Assembly (NCBI GenBank): GCA_903893785.1
Contig: CAITNQ010000393.1
Coordinates: 1-52,777, forward strand
DNA: 52,777 nucleotides
Direction: 5' to 3'
Source: an uncultured Gemmatimonadota bacterium
GTDB taxonomy: Bacteria > Latescibacterota > UBA2968 > UBA8231
Positions within the stretch are counted from its first letter, which is position 1. Every line of letters starts with the position of its first letter. Of the stretch, positions 24,400 to 32,497 are shown in pieces. The notes beneath the pieces are model-generated. The model was not told where the DNA came from. It ran no database searches and was given only the letters and a program-made list of their open reading frames with translations. A program made the position numbers and the translations under genes.

Positions 24400-25573
24400 C
24401 GGCCTGCTCCCCCTGACGCGGCGATCGGCAGCCACGGATCAGCGCCGCATATACGCGCCGCAGCTCGCCGACCACACGGGTTTCGCCGTGGTACTCGCGC
24501 ACCCAGGCGCGGGCCACGATGCCACGTGCGGCGGCACTGCCAGCGGTCAACTGAGTCAGCTGCTCGCACACCTGCCCGGCGTCAGCGCAGTTGATCACCG
24601 GTATCTCCTGGCCGTACGCGCAACGGGCCCAGTCCTGGTTGCAGTAGGCAATCACTGGACGCCCGACGGCCATCGCCTCCAGCGCCGCCAACCCGATGGC
24701 GCCCATGCGGAACTGGTCGATGACTACGTCTGCAGCCGCGATCCGGTTGAACAACTCGGCGCGTCCCTGCGGCGGCACGAAGCGCACCGACGCGCCTACT
24801 CCCAGTTCCGCAACCAGTTGGCGCGTCGCGGCCCGGTCCACGCCCCAGTCGCGCACCTGCACCTCGAAGGCGCCATGCCCGTGGCGTCGGACGTACTCGG
24901 CATAGCCCCGGAAGAACACGTCGTTGCCCTTACCGGACGGGCGGCTGGTGGTCCAGTCCTGGCGTGCGCTGGAGTACAGCACCAGGGGCTCACGGCCAGG
25001 CAGGGCGGTTTCGGCCAACGGATCCACGTTCACCAAGAGCGGCAGGTAGCTCCAGGCACGGACGGCAACAGGGAGCCGGGGAAGCGCCTCCAACTGGTTG
25101 ATGTTCACCAGGAACAGGTGCTGCGCCGCCGCCAGAGACCGGCGGTACAGCGCTGAAAAGCGGCTGGTGCCAAAGGCGACCTCGCTCAGATCGGCACCCG
25201 TGGCCAAAGCCGCGTACGGTGTCCCCCAGTTCCGGTGCAAGCGTAGCGCGGTGATCTCGCGACAGGTTTGTGCCTGGACCACACTGTACCGGCGGCTGAC
25301 CGACCACTCCCACGGCCGCGGCAGGCCGACGAACCCCAGCAGGTTCAGAAGGTGGTTGAGGTAGTCACGGGAGTGGTAACGCACGTAGGGTTCCCGCGAC
25401 GCCCCCGTGTACTCGTGTTCCGGATTACTCGTTGACGTGGCGCGCAGGTCCCATTTCCTGGCATGCAGCACCGCCCGCATGCCGCTGCGGTCAAGAGCCC
25501 GCACGTAGTTGAACCCGACGTTGGCCAGGTTCCCCAGCCAGGCAATGCCAACCGGCTCAGGTACGCCCCCCAT
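24392..25573 (-). CDS. GT4-like glycosyltransferase
   Basis: This is a 393-aa protein. Its ATG at 25573 follows the aminotransferase TGA with no spacing. It has GT-B character, with an N-terminal Rossmann-like stretch (VGIAWLGNLANVGFNYVRAL). The C-terminal part contains LVLYSSARQDW, a VRFVPPQGRAELFNRIAAAD segment and MGAIGLAALEAMAVGRPVIA, which corresponds to the nucleotide-binding E-x7-E motif of Glycos_transf_1. The N-terminal domain is less conserved than in the other GT4 genes here, so it may use an unusual acceptor. It is probably peripheral on the cytoplasmic side. It lies between sugar-modifying genes and the flippase, which fits a late addition to a lipid-linked oligosaccharide. Confidence 0.78.
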   Translation of the reverse strand: MGGVPEPVGIAWLGNLANVGFNYVRALDRSGMRAVLHARKWDLRATSTSNPEHEYTGASREPYVRYHSRDYLNHLLNLLGFVGLPRPWEWSVSRRYSVVQAQTCREITALRLHRNWGTPYAALATGADLSEVAFGTSRFSALYRRSLAAAQHLFLVNINQLEALPRLPVAVRAWSYLPLLVNVDPLAETALPGREPLVLYSSARQDWTTSRPSGKGNDVFFRGYAEYVRRHGHGAFEVQVRDWGVDRAATRQLVAELGVGASVRFVPPQGRAELFNRIAAADVVIDQFRMGAIGLAALEAMAVGRPVIAYCNQDWARCAYGQEIPVINCADAGQVCEQLTQLTAGSAAARGIVARAWVREYHGETRVVGELRRVYAALIRGCRSPRQGEQAGE

Positions 25574-26674
25574 TCAACCCTCGCCAAAGAATCCCCTGAT
25601 CACCTCACACACGCGGGCCACCGTGTCTTCGGACATCTCAGGATAGAAGGGTAAGGCCAAGATGCGCCCGCAGACTTCCTCGGCCACCGGCAGAGGCGCG
25701 TGCTCGCCGAACGCCACCCGATATGCCCGCTGCCTGGGCAACGGCATTGGGTAGTACACATTGGTCTGGATGCTGGCGCGTTCCAGGGCTGCCGCCAACC
25801 CGTCCCGCCGTTCGCGACAAAGCACGCTGTACACGTGATGGACCGACGTTACGCTCGGTCGGACAACCTGCGGCGTCACGGCGGGCGGGAGCAGCTGCCG
25901 ATACACCGCGTCGAGTCGGCGGCGCCGACGGTTCATCGCCTCGAGATGCGGCAGCTTAGCGCGCAGGACCGCGGCCTGCAACTCGTCGAGACGGCTATTG
26001 ATGCCGTCTTCGACGAACTCATCTTTGCTCACCATCCCGTACATGCGCCGGCGACGAAGTCGCTCGGCCCATGCATCGCTGTGGGTCAGAATCATCCCCC
26101 CGTCGCCATAGCCGCCCAGGTTCTTGGTGGGGTAGAAGCTGAAGGCCGCCAAGTCGCCCAGACCGCCCACCAGCCGCCCACGGACCGCCGCCCCGTGGGC
26201 TTGCGCCGCGTCTTCGATGATGGCCACGTCAGGCGCCACCAGGCCCCGCAGCGCCTCCACGTCCACCGGGTTGCCAAAGAGATGGACCGGGACTACGGCG
26301 CGCGTGCGCGGGCTGACCGCTGACGCCACCTGCTGAAGGTCCATCAGGAAGGTGTCCGGTTCGATATCAACGAACACCGGTCGTGCACCTGAGTGCCGGA
26401 TGGCAGCGTACGTAGGTATGGCCGTGAAAGGCGTGGTGATGACTTCATCTCCCGCGCCAATCCCCAGCGTCCACAGCGCCATTATTAGCGCGTCGGTACC
26501 GCTGTTCACCCCCACCCCATGCCGACTGCCGCAATGGGCAGCGAACTCCTGCTCGAAGGCCGCCACTTCAGGCCCCAGAGTGTACCGGCCGGAGCGCAGC
26601 ACACGGGACACGGCCGCATCGATTTCGCTCTGATAAGCCGCGTACTGCGGCACCAGGTCGCATCTCCAGATCAT
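25574..26674 (-). CDS. DegT/DnrJ/EryC1/StrS-family sugar aminotransferase
   Basis: This is a 366-aa PLP enzyme. I chose the ATG at 26674 because the conserved N-terminus (DLVPQYAAYQSEID) follows at once; it overlaps the formyltransferase gene by 107 bases. The family motifs are all present: VNSGTDALIMAL (cofactor phosphate), GAGDEVITTPFTAIPT, VHLFGNPVD, IIEDAAQAHGA and the PLP-lysine motif FYPTKNLGGYGDGG with Lys184. It converts a nucleotide-bound keto-sugar to an amino-sugar. Sequence features resemble both WbpE/FdtB (3-amino) and LegC/PglE (4-amino) types, so the position of amination is not certain. With the LegB-like dehydratase or the WlbA-like dehydrogenase supplying the ketone it forms a natural pathway. 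Confidence 0.9.
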   Translation of the reverse strand: MIWRCDLVPQYAAYQSEIDAAVSRVLRSGRYTLGPEVAAFEQEFAAHCGSRHGVGVNSGTDALIMALWTLGIGAGDEVITTPFTAIPTYAAIRHSGARPVFVDIEPDTFLMDLQQVASAVSPRTRAVVPVHLFGNPVDVEALRGLVAPDVAIIEDAAQAHGAAVRGRLVGGLGDLAAFSFYPTKNLGGYGDGGMILTHSDAWAERLRRRRMYGMVSKDEFVEDGINSRLDELQAAVLRAKLPHLEAMNRRRRRLDAVYRQLLPPAVTPQVVRPSVTSVHHVYSVLCRERRDGLAAALERASIQTNVYYPMPLPRQRAYRVAFGEHAPLPVAEEVCGRILALPFYPEMSEDTVARVCEVIRGFFGEG

Positions 26675-27602
26675 CCCAGGCACTCCCCCGCACAATGGGC
26701 CGCGGGCAACTGTAGTCGCGCAATAGCAGCGACCCGTCGGTGGTTTTGGTCACCAGCGACCCGTCGGGCAGCCTAGCTAGTACCTGGCCCGGAACGGCGG
26801 TGCTGTCGTCCAGCAGCGAATGGGCGAACGGCTGCGCCCGCCACACCACGACGACGTCGCCGCCCGCCCTGGTCTTGGCCCCCGGGTAAGGTCGGGTGGT
26901 CGCCCGCACATGATCGTGGATCTGCCGTGTGGACGACCCGGCCCAGTCGATCCAGTCGTCTGCCGGGCCGCGCTTGCGGTAGTAGGACGGCGGCACCGGC
27001 GCCAGAGGCATTGCCCGGCACCCTCCGGCGGCCAGGGCCTGCCGGTGCCTCAGGAACAGCATGCCCGAGACCATGCCGATCTTGGCGTAGACCGTGTACA
27101 CGTCGTCGAACTCGTTCACGTCTACGGCGGCGCAATCGATGACCGCGCCCGCGTCGGCCGCTTCGTCCGCCATGAAAAGATGAACGATGAACCGAGGCCG
27201 TCCGGCCAGCAGGCTCCAGCACACCGGCGAACGGCCGCGGCCGCGCGGCAGGTACTCGGCGCTGCCGTGCTCAGCCACGACGCCCAGCGGGAACTGCGCC
27301 AGCACGGCGGCAGGGATCAGACGCTGCCAACCGCTCACCAGCAGCAGGTCGCAACCGCACTCGACAAGGAACTGGTGGTCAACCGGATCGTCGAGGGTGA
27401 AACTGCTCGCGACGTGAAGCGGAATGGCGTAGCGAGCCGCGTCGGCCGAGAAATCGTGGTACCCGGCCACCCCGTGCTTTGCCGCGTCAACTGGCGACAG
27501 GGTGATCAGGGCCGCGGGAAGCACGCCCCGAGCGGCGAGGAAATCGAGCTTGACCGCCCCCGAAATGTGGTTGGAGAGGTAGGCAAAACGCAGGTCACTC
27601 AT
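26568..27602 (-). CDS. Formyltransferase-fold protein (putative sugar N-formyltransferase)
   Basis: This is a 344-aa protein. The ATG at 27602 overlaps the upstream stop by 8 bases. The N-terminal domain has the formyltransferase layout: LLLVSGWQRLIP near 86-97, then the catalytic region EHGSAEYLPRGRGRSP with His112, and AADAGAVI with Asp150, corresponding to the His and Asp of the N-H-D triad. The Asn of the usual N-x-H is not there (A-E-H), a variation seen in some sugar formyltransferase-like families. It would use N10-formyl-tetrahydrofolate to formylate an amino-sugar, plausibly the product of the aminotransferase encoded next. Its last 35 codons overlap that aminotransferase gene, which is unusual. 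Confidence 0.82.
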   Translation of the reverse strand: MSDLRFAYLSNHISGAVKLDFLAARGVLPAALITLSPVDAAKHGVAGYHDFSADAARYAIPLHVASSFTLDDPVDHQFLVECGCDLLLVSGWQRLIPAAVLAQFPLGVVAEHGSAEYLPRGRGRSPVCWSLLAGRPRFIVHLFMADEAADAGAVIDCAAVDVNEFDDVYTVYAKIGMVSGMLFLRHRQALAAGGCRAMPLAPVPPSYYRKRGPADDWIDWAGSSTRQIHDHVRATTRPYPGAKTRAGGDVVVVWRAQPFAHSLLDDSTAVPGQVLARLPDGSLVTKTTDGSLLLRDYSCPRPIVRGSAWDDLEMRPGAAVRGLSERNRCGRVPCAALRPVHSGA

Positions 27603-28368
27603 GCTCAAATAGCACCATCCCCCGCTCGGGGTCGTTGACGGCGTCGGCCAACTCCTCGGGCACGCGGGCCTGGCGCGCCGCGACGGCGGCGGCCAACCGT
27701 TCCTGGAGCGTCGATTGATTGCCGGCAAGCCAAAGGACCGGATGGCTCAGGAACTGGATCCGGTGTGTGGTCCCAGCGCTCAGCAATTGCTGGATACTCT
27801 CCTGGCGCCAACGCCCGCCCGAGTCGGCTATGTACCGGATGCTCTCGGTGAACTCAGGTTCGTATGTGGAACGGCAGCGCGAAGATGGCAGCCGCACGTT
27901 GAGCAGTTGCGGAACCGGTTGGTGGAACGACACCAGGTCGACGGGTGCCCCCACCAGCGTCGCGAGCAGCGCGGCCTCCTCCTCGACGCGCTCGACGATT
28001 TGCTCGATGCCGCTCAGCGGCACCGGCTGGTGAAACCGCGGCTCAAAGTGGAGCCCGATGGCATGCCCCCCGGCAACGAGTTGTCCCAACAGGCGACGCC
28101 CCGATCCCGACCAGGGGTTGTAAAGCGGATTGTGCAGCATGATGAAGTAAGTGCTGCGGGCCCCCATGTCGGTCTCGATCGCGGCCATCTGTCCTGCGTA
28201 ACCCAGGTCAACGTCCACGTCGTGGCGCAGAATCACGAAACGCTCGAACTGCTTGGCTTCACCAAAACCAACGAAGGCATACCCCATGTGCCGTCCCAGA
28301 GCGAGTACGGCGCGGTACGACTCGGCATTGATGCCGGCGGCCACGGGTTGGCTCGAGAGGCGGTTCAT
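27595..28368 (-). CDS. Polysaccharide deacetylase-like protein
   Basis: This is a 257-aa protein. I chose the ATG at 28368 because it overlaps the SDR stop as ATGA. The first metal motif is FVILRHDVDVD, with RHDVD at 48-52, followed by ARSTYFIML and GGHAIGLHFEP. These match the pattern of a CE4-like domain family in which HDVD replaces TFDDG. The second motif is not the classical HTxxHP; a SFHQPVP segment may substitute. No signal peptide or membrane span is seen. It stands between an SDR and a formyltransferase, so deacetylation of an N-acetylated sugar before N-formylation is a reasonable guess. It is clearly different from the second CE4-like gene at 17857-18834. Confidence 0.77.
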   Translation of the reverse strand: MNRLSSQPVAAGINAESYRAVLALGRHMGYAFVGFGEAKQFERFVILRHDVDVDLGYAGQMAAIETDMGARSTYFIMLHNPLYNPWSGSGRRLLGQLVAGGHAIGLHFEPRFHQPVPLSGIEQIVERVEEEAALLATLVGAPVDLVSFHQPVPQLLNVRLPSSRCRSTYEPEFTESIRYIADSGGRWRQESIQQLLSAGTTHRIQFLSHPVLWLAGNQSTLQERLAAAVAARQARVPEELADAVNDPERGMVLFEHE

Positions 28369-29351
28369 CGGTCCCCCTGCCACCGACGGCGGCCGTCGTC
28401 CACGGTGGCGGCCAATGCATCGTCAAGGGGCGTGCACGGCAGCGCCCCGACCCGATCGCGCAGGGCAGCGTCGACGATCAGGGCGTCGCCCATGTCAGTG
28501 CGGGCCAGGTCGTCCGGCATCGCCGCGTACGCCACGCGCCCGCCCCCGACGGTTTCCGCCAACATGTGGGCGAGCCCGCCGACTGCGACCCGATGGCCGG
28601 CGTAGTTGAGTGGCGTGAAGCCGCGGACAGACGCCGAGGAAAGGCGCCAGACGATCTCGGCTACGTCCAGCGCATAGGCGAGGTGGCGCATTCGCTGCTC
28701 CCCGTACACCTCTACGGTGCGTCTGTCCAGCAGATCGCGCAGGAAACCGGCCAACAGACCAACATCAGGCCCGTCCAGTGGCTGGCCGGGACCGAAGCAG
28801 TTGGGCAGGCGCAGGCTGATCAGGTCCAGACCGCGGCGCGCAGCACAGACGCGGAAATGGGATTCGGCAGCTACCTTGTGGATGCCTTGGACATCCACCG
28901 GAACCTGCGGCGTGGTCTCCGTGATCGAGCCACCGTGGACCTGGCCGTACTGGCCTCGGCTACCCAGGTACACCAGACGCGCCGGGCCCCCTGATGCCAT
29001 GGCCGCCACCACCGACACGTGCGCCGCCAGGTTCAGCTGCAGGTCGTAGACGGGATCCGCCATGCCTTCCCGATGGCGCGTCCAGGCCATGCTGTCAACG
29101 ACCACCGACGACGAGGCCAGGAGACGATCAAGGCCCGGCACTTCCTCCACGCGCCGCGCGACGAACTCCAGGTGCCCCTCCAAGTCAGCGACTCGGGTGC
29201 GGTCGGCGCCGGTGCGCTCGAGAATCCCATCGATAACCACGACGCGCCAGCCGGCGCGCACGAAGCGGCGGGCAATGTGACTGCCGAGGAAGCCGGCACC
29301 GCCCAGGACGAGGGCTTGCGGCGCGCCAACCCGCCAGGCATCGGTCACCAC
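28365..29351 (-). CDS. NAD-dependent epimerase/dehydratase-like SDR lacking the catalytic Tyr
   Basis: This is a 328-aa protein (GTG at 29351 with GGAG 8 bases before it; GTG at 29348 possible). The extended-SDR fold is clear: nucleotide motif GGAGFLG at 17-23, Asp/Gly switch after VVVID, VYLGSRGQYG with Ser131, and LRLPNCFGPGQP for the substrate loop. The catalytic Y-x3-K is not complete: the segment is DVQGIHK, with Lys159 kept but Gln155 (codon CAA) where Tyr is expected in DVYGINK-type relatives. It may bind a nucleotide sugar without the usual oxidation, or use another acid/base. Neighbours are an acyltransferase and a deacetylase-like gene. Its upstream frame is open to 29471, but that part is not SDR-like. 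Confidence 0.82.
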   Translation of the reverse strand: MVTDAWRVGAPQALVLGGAGFLGSHIARRFVRAGWRVVVIDGILERTGADRTRVADLEGHLEFVARRVEEVPGLDRLLASSSVVVDSMAWTRHREGMADPVYDLQLNLAAHVSVVAAMASGGPARLVYLGSRGQYGQVHGGSITETTPQVPVDVQGIHKVAAESHFRVCAARRGLDLISLRLPNCFGPGQPLDGPDVGLLAGFLRDLLDRRTVEVYGEQRMRHLAYALDVAEIVWRLSSASVRGFTPLNYAGHRVAVGGLAHMLAETVGGGRVAYAAMPDDLARTDMGDALIVDAALRDRVGALPCTPLDDALAATVDDGRRRWQGDR

Positions 29352-29483
29352 CGAGGCAGCTCCATCGCCGGACGCCGCCTGGGGGCCCCGGCAGCCGGGG
29401 CCGGGGAACCGCACCACGGCCAGGCCCTGGGCGACTCGGCCAAGCCGCCCGGGAATCCCGGGCAGCGCCAACGCGGGTGGGCT
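29352..29483 (-). other. 132-base gap with GC-rich inverted repeats
   Basis: Between the acyltransferase stop and the SDR start there is no accepted gene. At 29447-29463 a 7-base perfect stem (GCCCGGG/CCCGGGC) has a 3-base loop, and a second GC-rich palindromic stretch lies at about 29386-29405. Neither is followed by a T-run in the leftward direction. It could be a transcription pause, a partial terminator or an mRNA-processing site inside the long operon. Confidence 0.4.
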
Positions 29484-30026
29484 TCACGCATGCTGGCCAT
29501 GTCTTGGGTCTGTTTGTTGCGGGCGCCGTCCGGCGGGCGAAGCATCCGCCTGTCGGCCGCGGATGTAGACCAGCAGTGCTTCACGATCGGCAAAGGTACG
29601 GGTCACCCGTGCCGGGTTGCCGCGGGCCACGGACAGCGCCGGGATATCGCGGGTCACCACGGCACCGGCGCCGACCACGGCGTGGTCGCCGATGGTGACG
29701 CCCCCGATGATGGTGGAGTTACTGCCGATACTCGCACCGAAACCGACACGCGTATGCGGGTGCACCACCCGCCTGTCCGTGCGCGGGTACAGGTCATTGG
29801 TGAAGACCACGCCGTGACCGATGAAGACTTGGTCTCCCAGTTCCACGCCGTCGCAGAGGAAGGAATGGCTCTCGATCAGGCAATCGCGGCCCACGGAGAC
29901 GCCGTACGTGATCTCGACGAACGGTCCGACGAATGTGCGGTCCCCGATGCGGCAACCGAAAAGGTTCACCAGCGCCGGATCATGGACGCGCACGTCGACG
30001 CCCATAACTACGTCGGCATCGATCAT
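29484..30026 (-). CDS. Left-handed beta-helix acyltransferase, WlbB/WbpD-like
   Basis: This is a 180-aa protein starting 2 bases after the nucleotidyltransferase stop. Hexapeptide repeats cover residues 5-150 (CRIGDRTFVGPFVEI, VSVGRDCLIESHSFL, VELGDQVFIGHG, STIIGGVTIGDHAVVGAGAVV). The VVFTNDLYPR element is characteristic of acetyltransferases that modify UDP-2-acetamido-3-amino-uronic acid (WlbB/WbpD group). ARGNPARV closes the helix as in most LbH acyltransferases. It forms a trimer using acyl-CoA in known members. The pairing with the WlbA-like oxidoreductase (38757-39785) and a DegT aminotransferase in one locus supports a 3-acylamino sugar, but the route is inferred. The last 25 residues are a basic, low-complexity tail. 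Confidence 0.87.
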   Translation of the reverse strand: MIDADVVMGVDVRVHDPALVNLFGCRIGDRTFVGPFVEITYGVSVGRDCLIESHSFLCDGVELGDQVFIGHGVVFTNDLYPRTDRRVVHPHTRVGFGASIGSNSTIIGGVTIGDHAVVGAGAVVTRDIPALSVARGNPARVTRTFADREALLVYIRGRQADASPAGRRPQQTDPRHGQHA

Positions 30027-30028
30027 GG

Positions 30029-30790
30029 TCAGCCGGGATCCGTCCGGTGGCCATCGGCCAACACGCCAGGACCCGTATCGCCGTCGGCGCTCTTGAGGTG
30101 GACAAAGTGCTCCTGGTACACCTCCTGGGCCTGCTGGTAGTCAGACAGCTGGCCGATGTCCAGCCAGTAATCCTTCATCTCATAGCGCGCCACCGGGATC
30201 TGCCGGCGCAGCATATCCTTGATCAGGGAGTCCATGCCGTAGTAAGTGTCGGGCGGAATCAGGTCGAAGATGGTCGGCTTCATTACGTAAATCCCGGCCA
30301 GGATTTCCAGCCGGAAATCCGGCTTCTCTTCCACCTCGCGGATGTAGTCCCCATCCGCCACCACCTTGCCGAAGTTGAACGGCGTTATCATCTCGCGGGT
30401 GACAACCAGCAAGGGGCTGTCCTTGGTGGCAGCGAAGCCGTGCACCACGCCGAAATCCAGCGTGGTCAGAATGTCACCGTTCACCAGCAGGAAGGGTTCG
30501 TCGAGGACATCGCGGAGCAGCAGGACCGGCCCGCAGGTGCCAAGGGGTTTGGCCTCCCTGCTGAACCGCAGCTTCACCCCGTGGCTGCTGCCGTCGCCGA
30601 GGAAGGCCTGGACGAAGTCCGCCCGGTAGTTGGTGGCGATGAAAATCTCGTCGAAACCGTACCGCTTCAGGCTCAAGATCTGTATTTCGAGGACCGAACT
30701 CTCGCCCACCGGCAGGAGTGGCTTCGGGATCACCTGCGTAAAGGGCTTGAGCCGCGTGCCAAGGCCGCCGGCCAGAATCACCGCCTTCAT
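30029..30790 (-). CDS. Sugar-1-phosphate nucleotidyltransferase
   Basis: This is a 253-aa protein. The ATG at 30790 has GAGGGAG upstream. The nucleotide-binding signature is complete: LAGGLGTRLKP at 6-16 and PKPLLPV at 22-28. A VNGDILTTLDFG segment supplies the metal-binding Asp, and EEKPDF is the sugar-loop motif. The length and motifs match the NTP_transferase group that includes GDP-mannose, dTDP-glucose (RmlA) and GlcN-1-P guanylyl (PtmE) enzymes. It lacks the CBS domains of PtmE and the C-terminal LbH domain of GlmU. It makes the activated sugar for the LegB-like dehydratase encoded just upstream, if the order is meaningful. Which base (G, T or U) is used cannot be read from the sequence. 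Confidence 0.9.
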   Translation of the reverse strand: MKAVILAGGLGTRLKPFTQVIPKPLLPVGESSVLEIQILSLKRYGFDEIFIATNYRADFVQAFLGDGSSHGVKLRFSREAKPLGTCGPVLLLRDVLDEPFLLVNGDILTTLDFGVVHGFAATKDSPLLVVTREMITPFNFGKVVADGDYIREVEEKPDFRLEILAGIYVMKPTIFDLIPPDTYYGMDSLIKDMLRRQIPVARYEMKDYWLDIGQLSDYQQAQEVYQEHFVHLKSADGDTGPGVLADGHRTDPG

Positions 30791-30804
30791 GGTTCTCCCT
30801 CGTG

Positions 30805-31782
30805 TCATACCGCGTAACGCAGGGGGTCGTACAGGTGATGGTGGGCCCTGAACCACGCGACCGTGGCCGTTAGCCCTTCGCGCAGGCAGCAGCGGGGCCG
30901 CCAACCGGCGGCCGCCTGCAGCTTGCGACTGTCGCACACCAAACGCTCGACCTCACTGCCAACGGGTCGCTGACGCCCCGGGTCCTCGATCGCGACCACC
31001 TCGACGCCCATCACTTCACCTATTGTCCGCACCAGATCAGCGACCGATACCTCGCTCTGGGTACCCACGTGGGTTACCTGGCCCTGGAGCTCCTCGCAGG
31101 CGGCGATCGCCAGGAAACCAGCCACCGTGTCCGCAACAAAGGTCAGGTCTCGCGTCGGGCTCAGATTGCCTAGACGCAGCTCGCGCTGGCCGCTCAAGAT
31201 CTGGGCAATGACCGTGGGAACAATGGCCCGGGCCGACTGCCGCGGGCCGTATACGTTGAACGGCCTGACGATGCGCACCGGTACCGCGAAGGAGCGCCAA
31301 AACGACAACGCCAACTGGTCAGCGCCGATCTTGCTCGCGGCATACGGCGATTGCGCTTTGAGCGGATGCCCTTCGTCCATGGGGACGTAATCCGCGGTAC
31401 CGTAAACTTCGCTCGTGGAGGTGATCAGCAGGCGGCTTACCTGCTTGGCCCGTACTGCCTGGAGCACATTGTAGGTTCCCTCCACATTGGTCTTCAGGTA
31501 CGACAGCGGCGCGGTGTATGAGTAGGGTATGCCGATGAGCGCCGCCAGGTGGAAGACCGTCTCCACCCCGTCAACGGCAGCCAGGCACGAGTCCAGGTCC
31601 CGCACATCACCCAGGCGGACGTCCAAGTCGTCGCGACAGGGCAGCGAATCCAGCCATCCGAGACGCCCCTGCGAGTTGTACCGCACCAGGACACGCACCT
31701 GGTGTCCCGCCGCGACCAGGGCCTCGGTCAAGTGGGATCCGATGAAGCCAGCTGCACCGGTGATCAGAACCGATGGACCCAT
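30805..31782 (-). CDS. legB: LegB-like NAD-dependent sugar 4,6-dehydratase
   Basis: This is a 325-aa extended SDR. I chose the ATG at 31782 because the fold starts there (GAAGFIG at 9-15) and GGAGTGG lies 11 bases before it. The catalytic set is intact: STSEVYG at 122-128 and Tyr147-x3-Lys151 in SPYAASKIGADQLALSFW, a segment typical of LegB proteins, as are AALIGIPYSY, RPFNVYGPRQSARA and LSPTRDLTFV. LegB makes a 4-keto-6-deoxy-HexNAc nucleotide, the first step to legionaminic acid or bacillosamine-like sugars. Genes for NeuB-type synthase and CMP-transferase are not in the window, so the product may stop at a 4-amino-4,6-dideoxy sugar. The symbol is by resemblance only. Confidence 0.87.
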   Translation of the reverse strand: MGPSVLITGAAGFIGSHLTEALVAAGHQVRVLVRYNSQGRLGWLDSLPCRDDLDVRLGDVRDLDSCLAAVDGVETVFHLAALIGIPYSYTAPLSYLKTNVEGTYNVLQAVRAKQVSRLLITSTSEVYGTADYVPMDEGHPLKAQSPYAASKIGADQLALSFWRSFAVPVRIVRPFNVYGPRQSARAIVPTVIAQILSGQRELRLGNLSPTRDLTFVADTVAGFLAIAACEELQGQVTHVGTQSEVSVADLVRTIGEVMGVEVVAIEDPGRQRPVGSEVERLVCDSRKLQAAAGWRPRCCLREGLTATVAWFRAHHHLYDPLRYAV

Positions 31783-31900
31783 GCTCGTTGCCACTCCGGT
31801 GAAGTCACGCGGCGGGCGTGGTGGAACCGTCCCGGGCCGGCTTCGGGGCTGCCGAACCACGGTGAGCCGCGGGGGGGCACGCGCCAACCTCGCCCAAGGT
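31783..31900 (-). other. 118-base intergenic gap
   Basis: Between the acyltransferase stop and the LegB-like start I see no gene, no clear promoter hexamers and no strong hairpin. It is GC-rich, and the LegB frame stays open through it without family-like sequence. Confidence 0.4.
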
Positions 31901-32485
31901 TCAGCCGCCCACAGCGCGCCGCCCGATGACTCGGGCCGGGACCCCGCCGACGACGGCAAAGGCCTCGACATCGTGCGTCACGACGGCGCCGGCCCCGACT
32001 ACCGCGCCGGTCCCAACCGACGCACCGACGACCCGGGCGCCGCAGCCGATGAAGACATCGTCGCCGATGTCTACCGGCATGCACACCAGGCCCTGGGCGG
32101 CGATGGGCCGCCGAGGGTCCGCGAACACGTGATCGGTAGTCAACACGGACACGTGGTGGCCGATGAGCACCCGATCGCCGATCGCCAAGCCACCATTGCC
32201 CACTAGGAACGAATACTCACCAATGTTCAGGTCGTCGCCAGCTTGGATGCGCTCGGGGCAGTCGATTCTCACGCCTGCCTTCAGGACCGGCCGACGGCCG
32301 ACGGCAGCAAAACAGGCGCGGCAGAACAGCCAGCTGTTCCACCGCGTCAACCACGGCACGCGAATGAACGAGACGAGGAAGCACAGGCTCGCCAAAGCTG
32401 CCGCTGCCGGCCCGCCCAACGGCGGCCGGGGCGACGGCCGTTGCCGTTCAGTTCCAGCCCCTCCTGGGTATGTCTGCCCGGGCAT
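31901..32485 (-). CDS. Hexapeptide-repeat acyltransferase (WcaF/LacA-type)
   Basis: This is a 194-aa protein (ATG at 32485, GTGAGGAG upstream). After a Pro/Gly-rich 30-residue start and one hydrophobic stretch (ALASLCFLVSFIRVPWL) come hexapeptide repeats: VRIDCPERIQAGDDLNIGEY, GLAIGDRVLIGHHVSVLTTD and VDIGDDVFIGCGARVVGASV. GAGAVVTHDVEAFAVVGGVP is the family's closing motif. HHVSVLTTDH gives the His used for acyl transfer. It is of the maltose/colanic-acid acetyltransferase type and distinct from the WlbB-like gene at 29484. The hydrophobic N-terminus may attach it to the membrane, which would fit acetylation of a lipid-linked glycan. Confidence 0.86.
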   Translation of the reverse strand: MPGQTYPGGAGTERQRPSPRPPLGGPAAAALASLCFLVSFIRVPWLTRWNSWLFCRACFAAVGRRPVLKAGVRIDCPERIQAGDDLNIGEYSFLVGNGGLAIGDRVLIGHHVSVLTTDHVFADPRRPIAAQGLVCMPVDIGDDVFIGCGARVVGASVGTGAVVGAGAVVTHDVEAFAVVGGVPARVIGRRAVGG

Positions 32486-32497
32486 GGAGACAGCTCC

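Noticed and set aside
29352..29471. N-terminal extension of the SDR from 29471
   Set aside because: The extra 40 residues are Gly/Pro/Arg-rich without SDR similarity and run through hairpins; the GTG at 29351 has a ribosome-binding site and starts just before the Rossmann motif.
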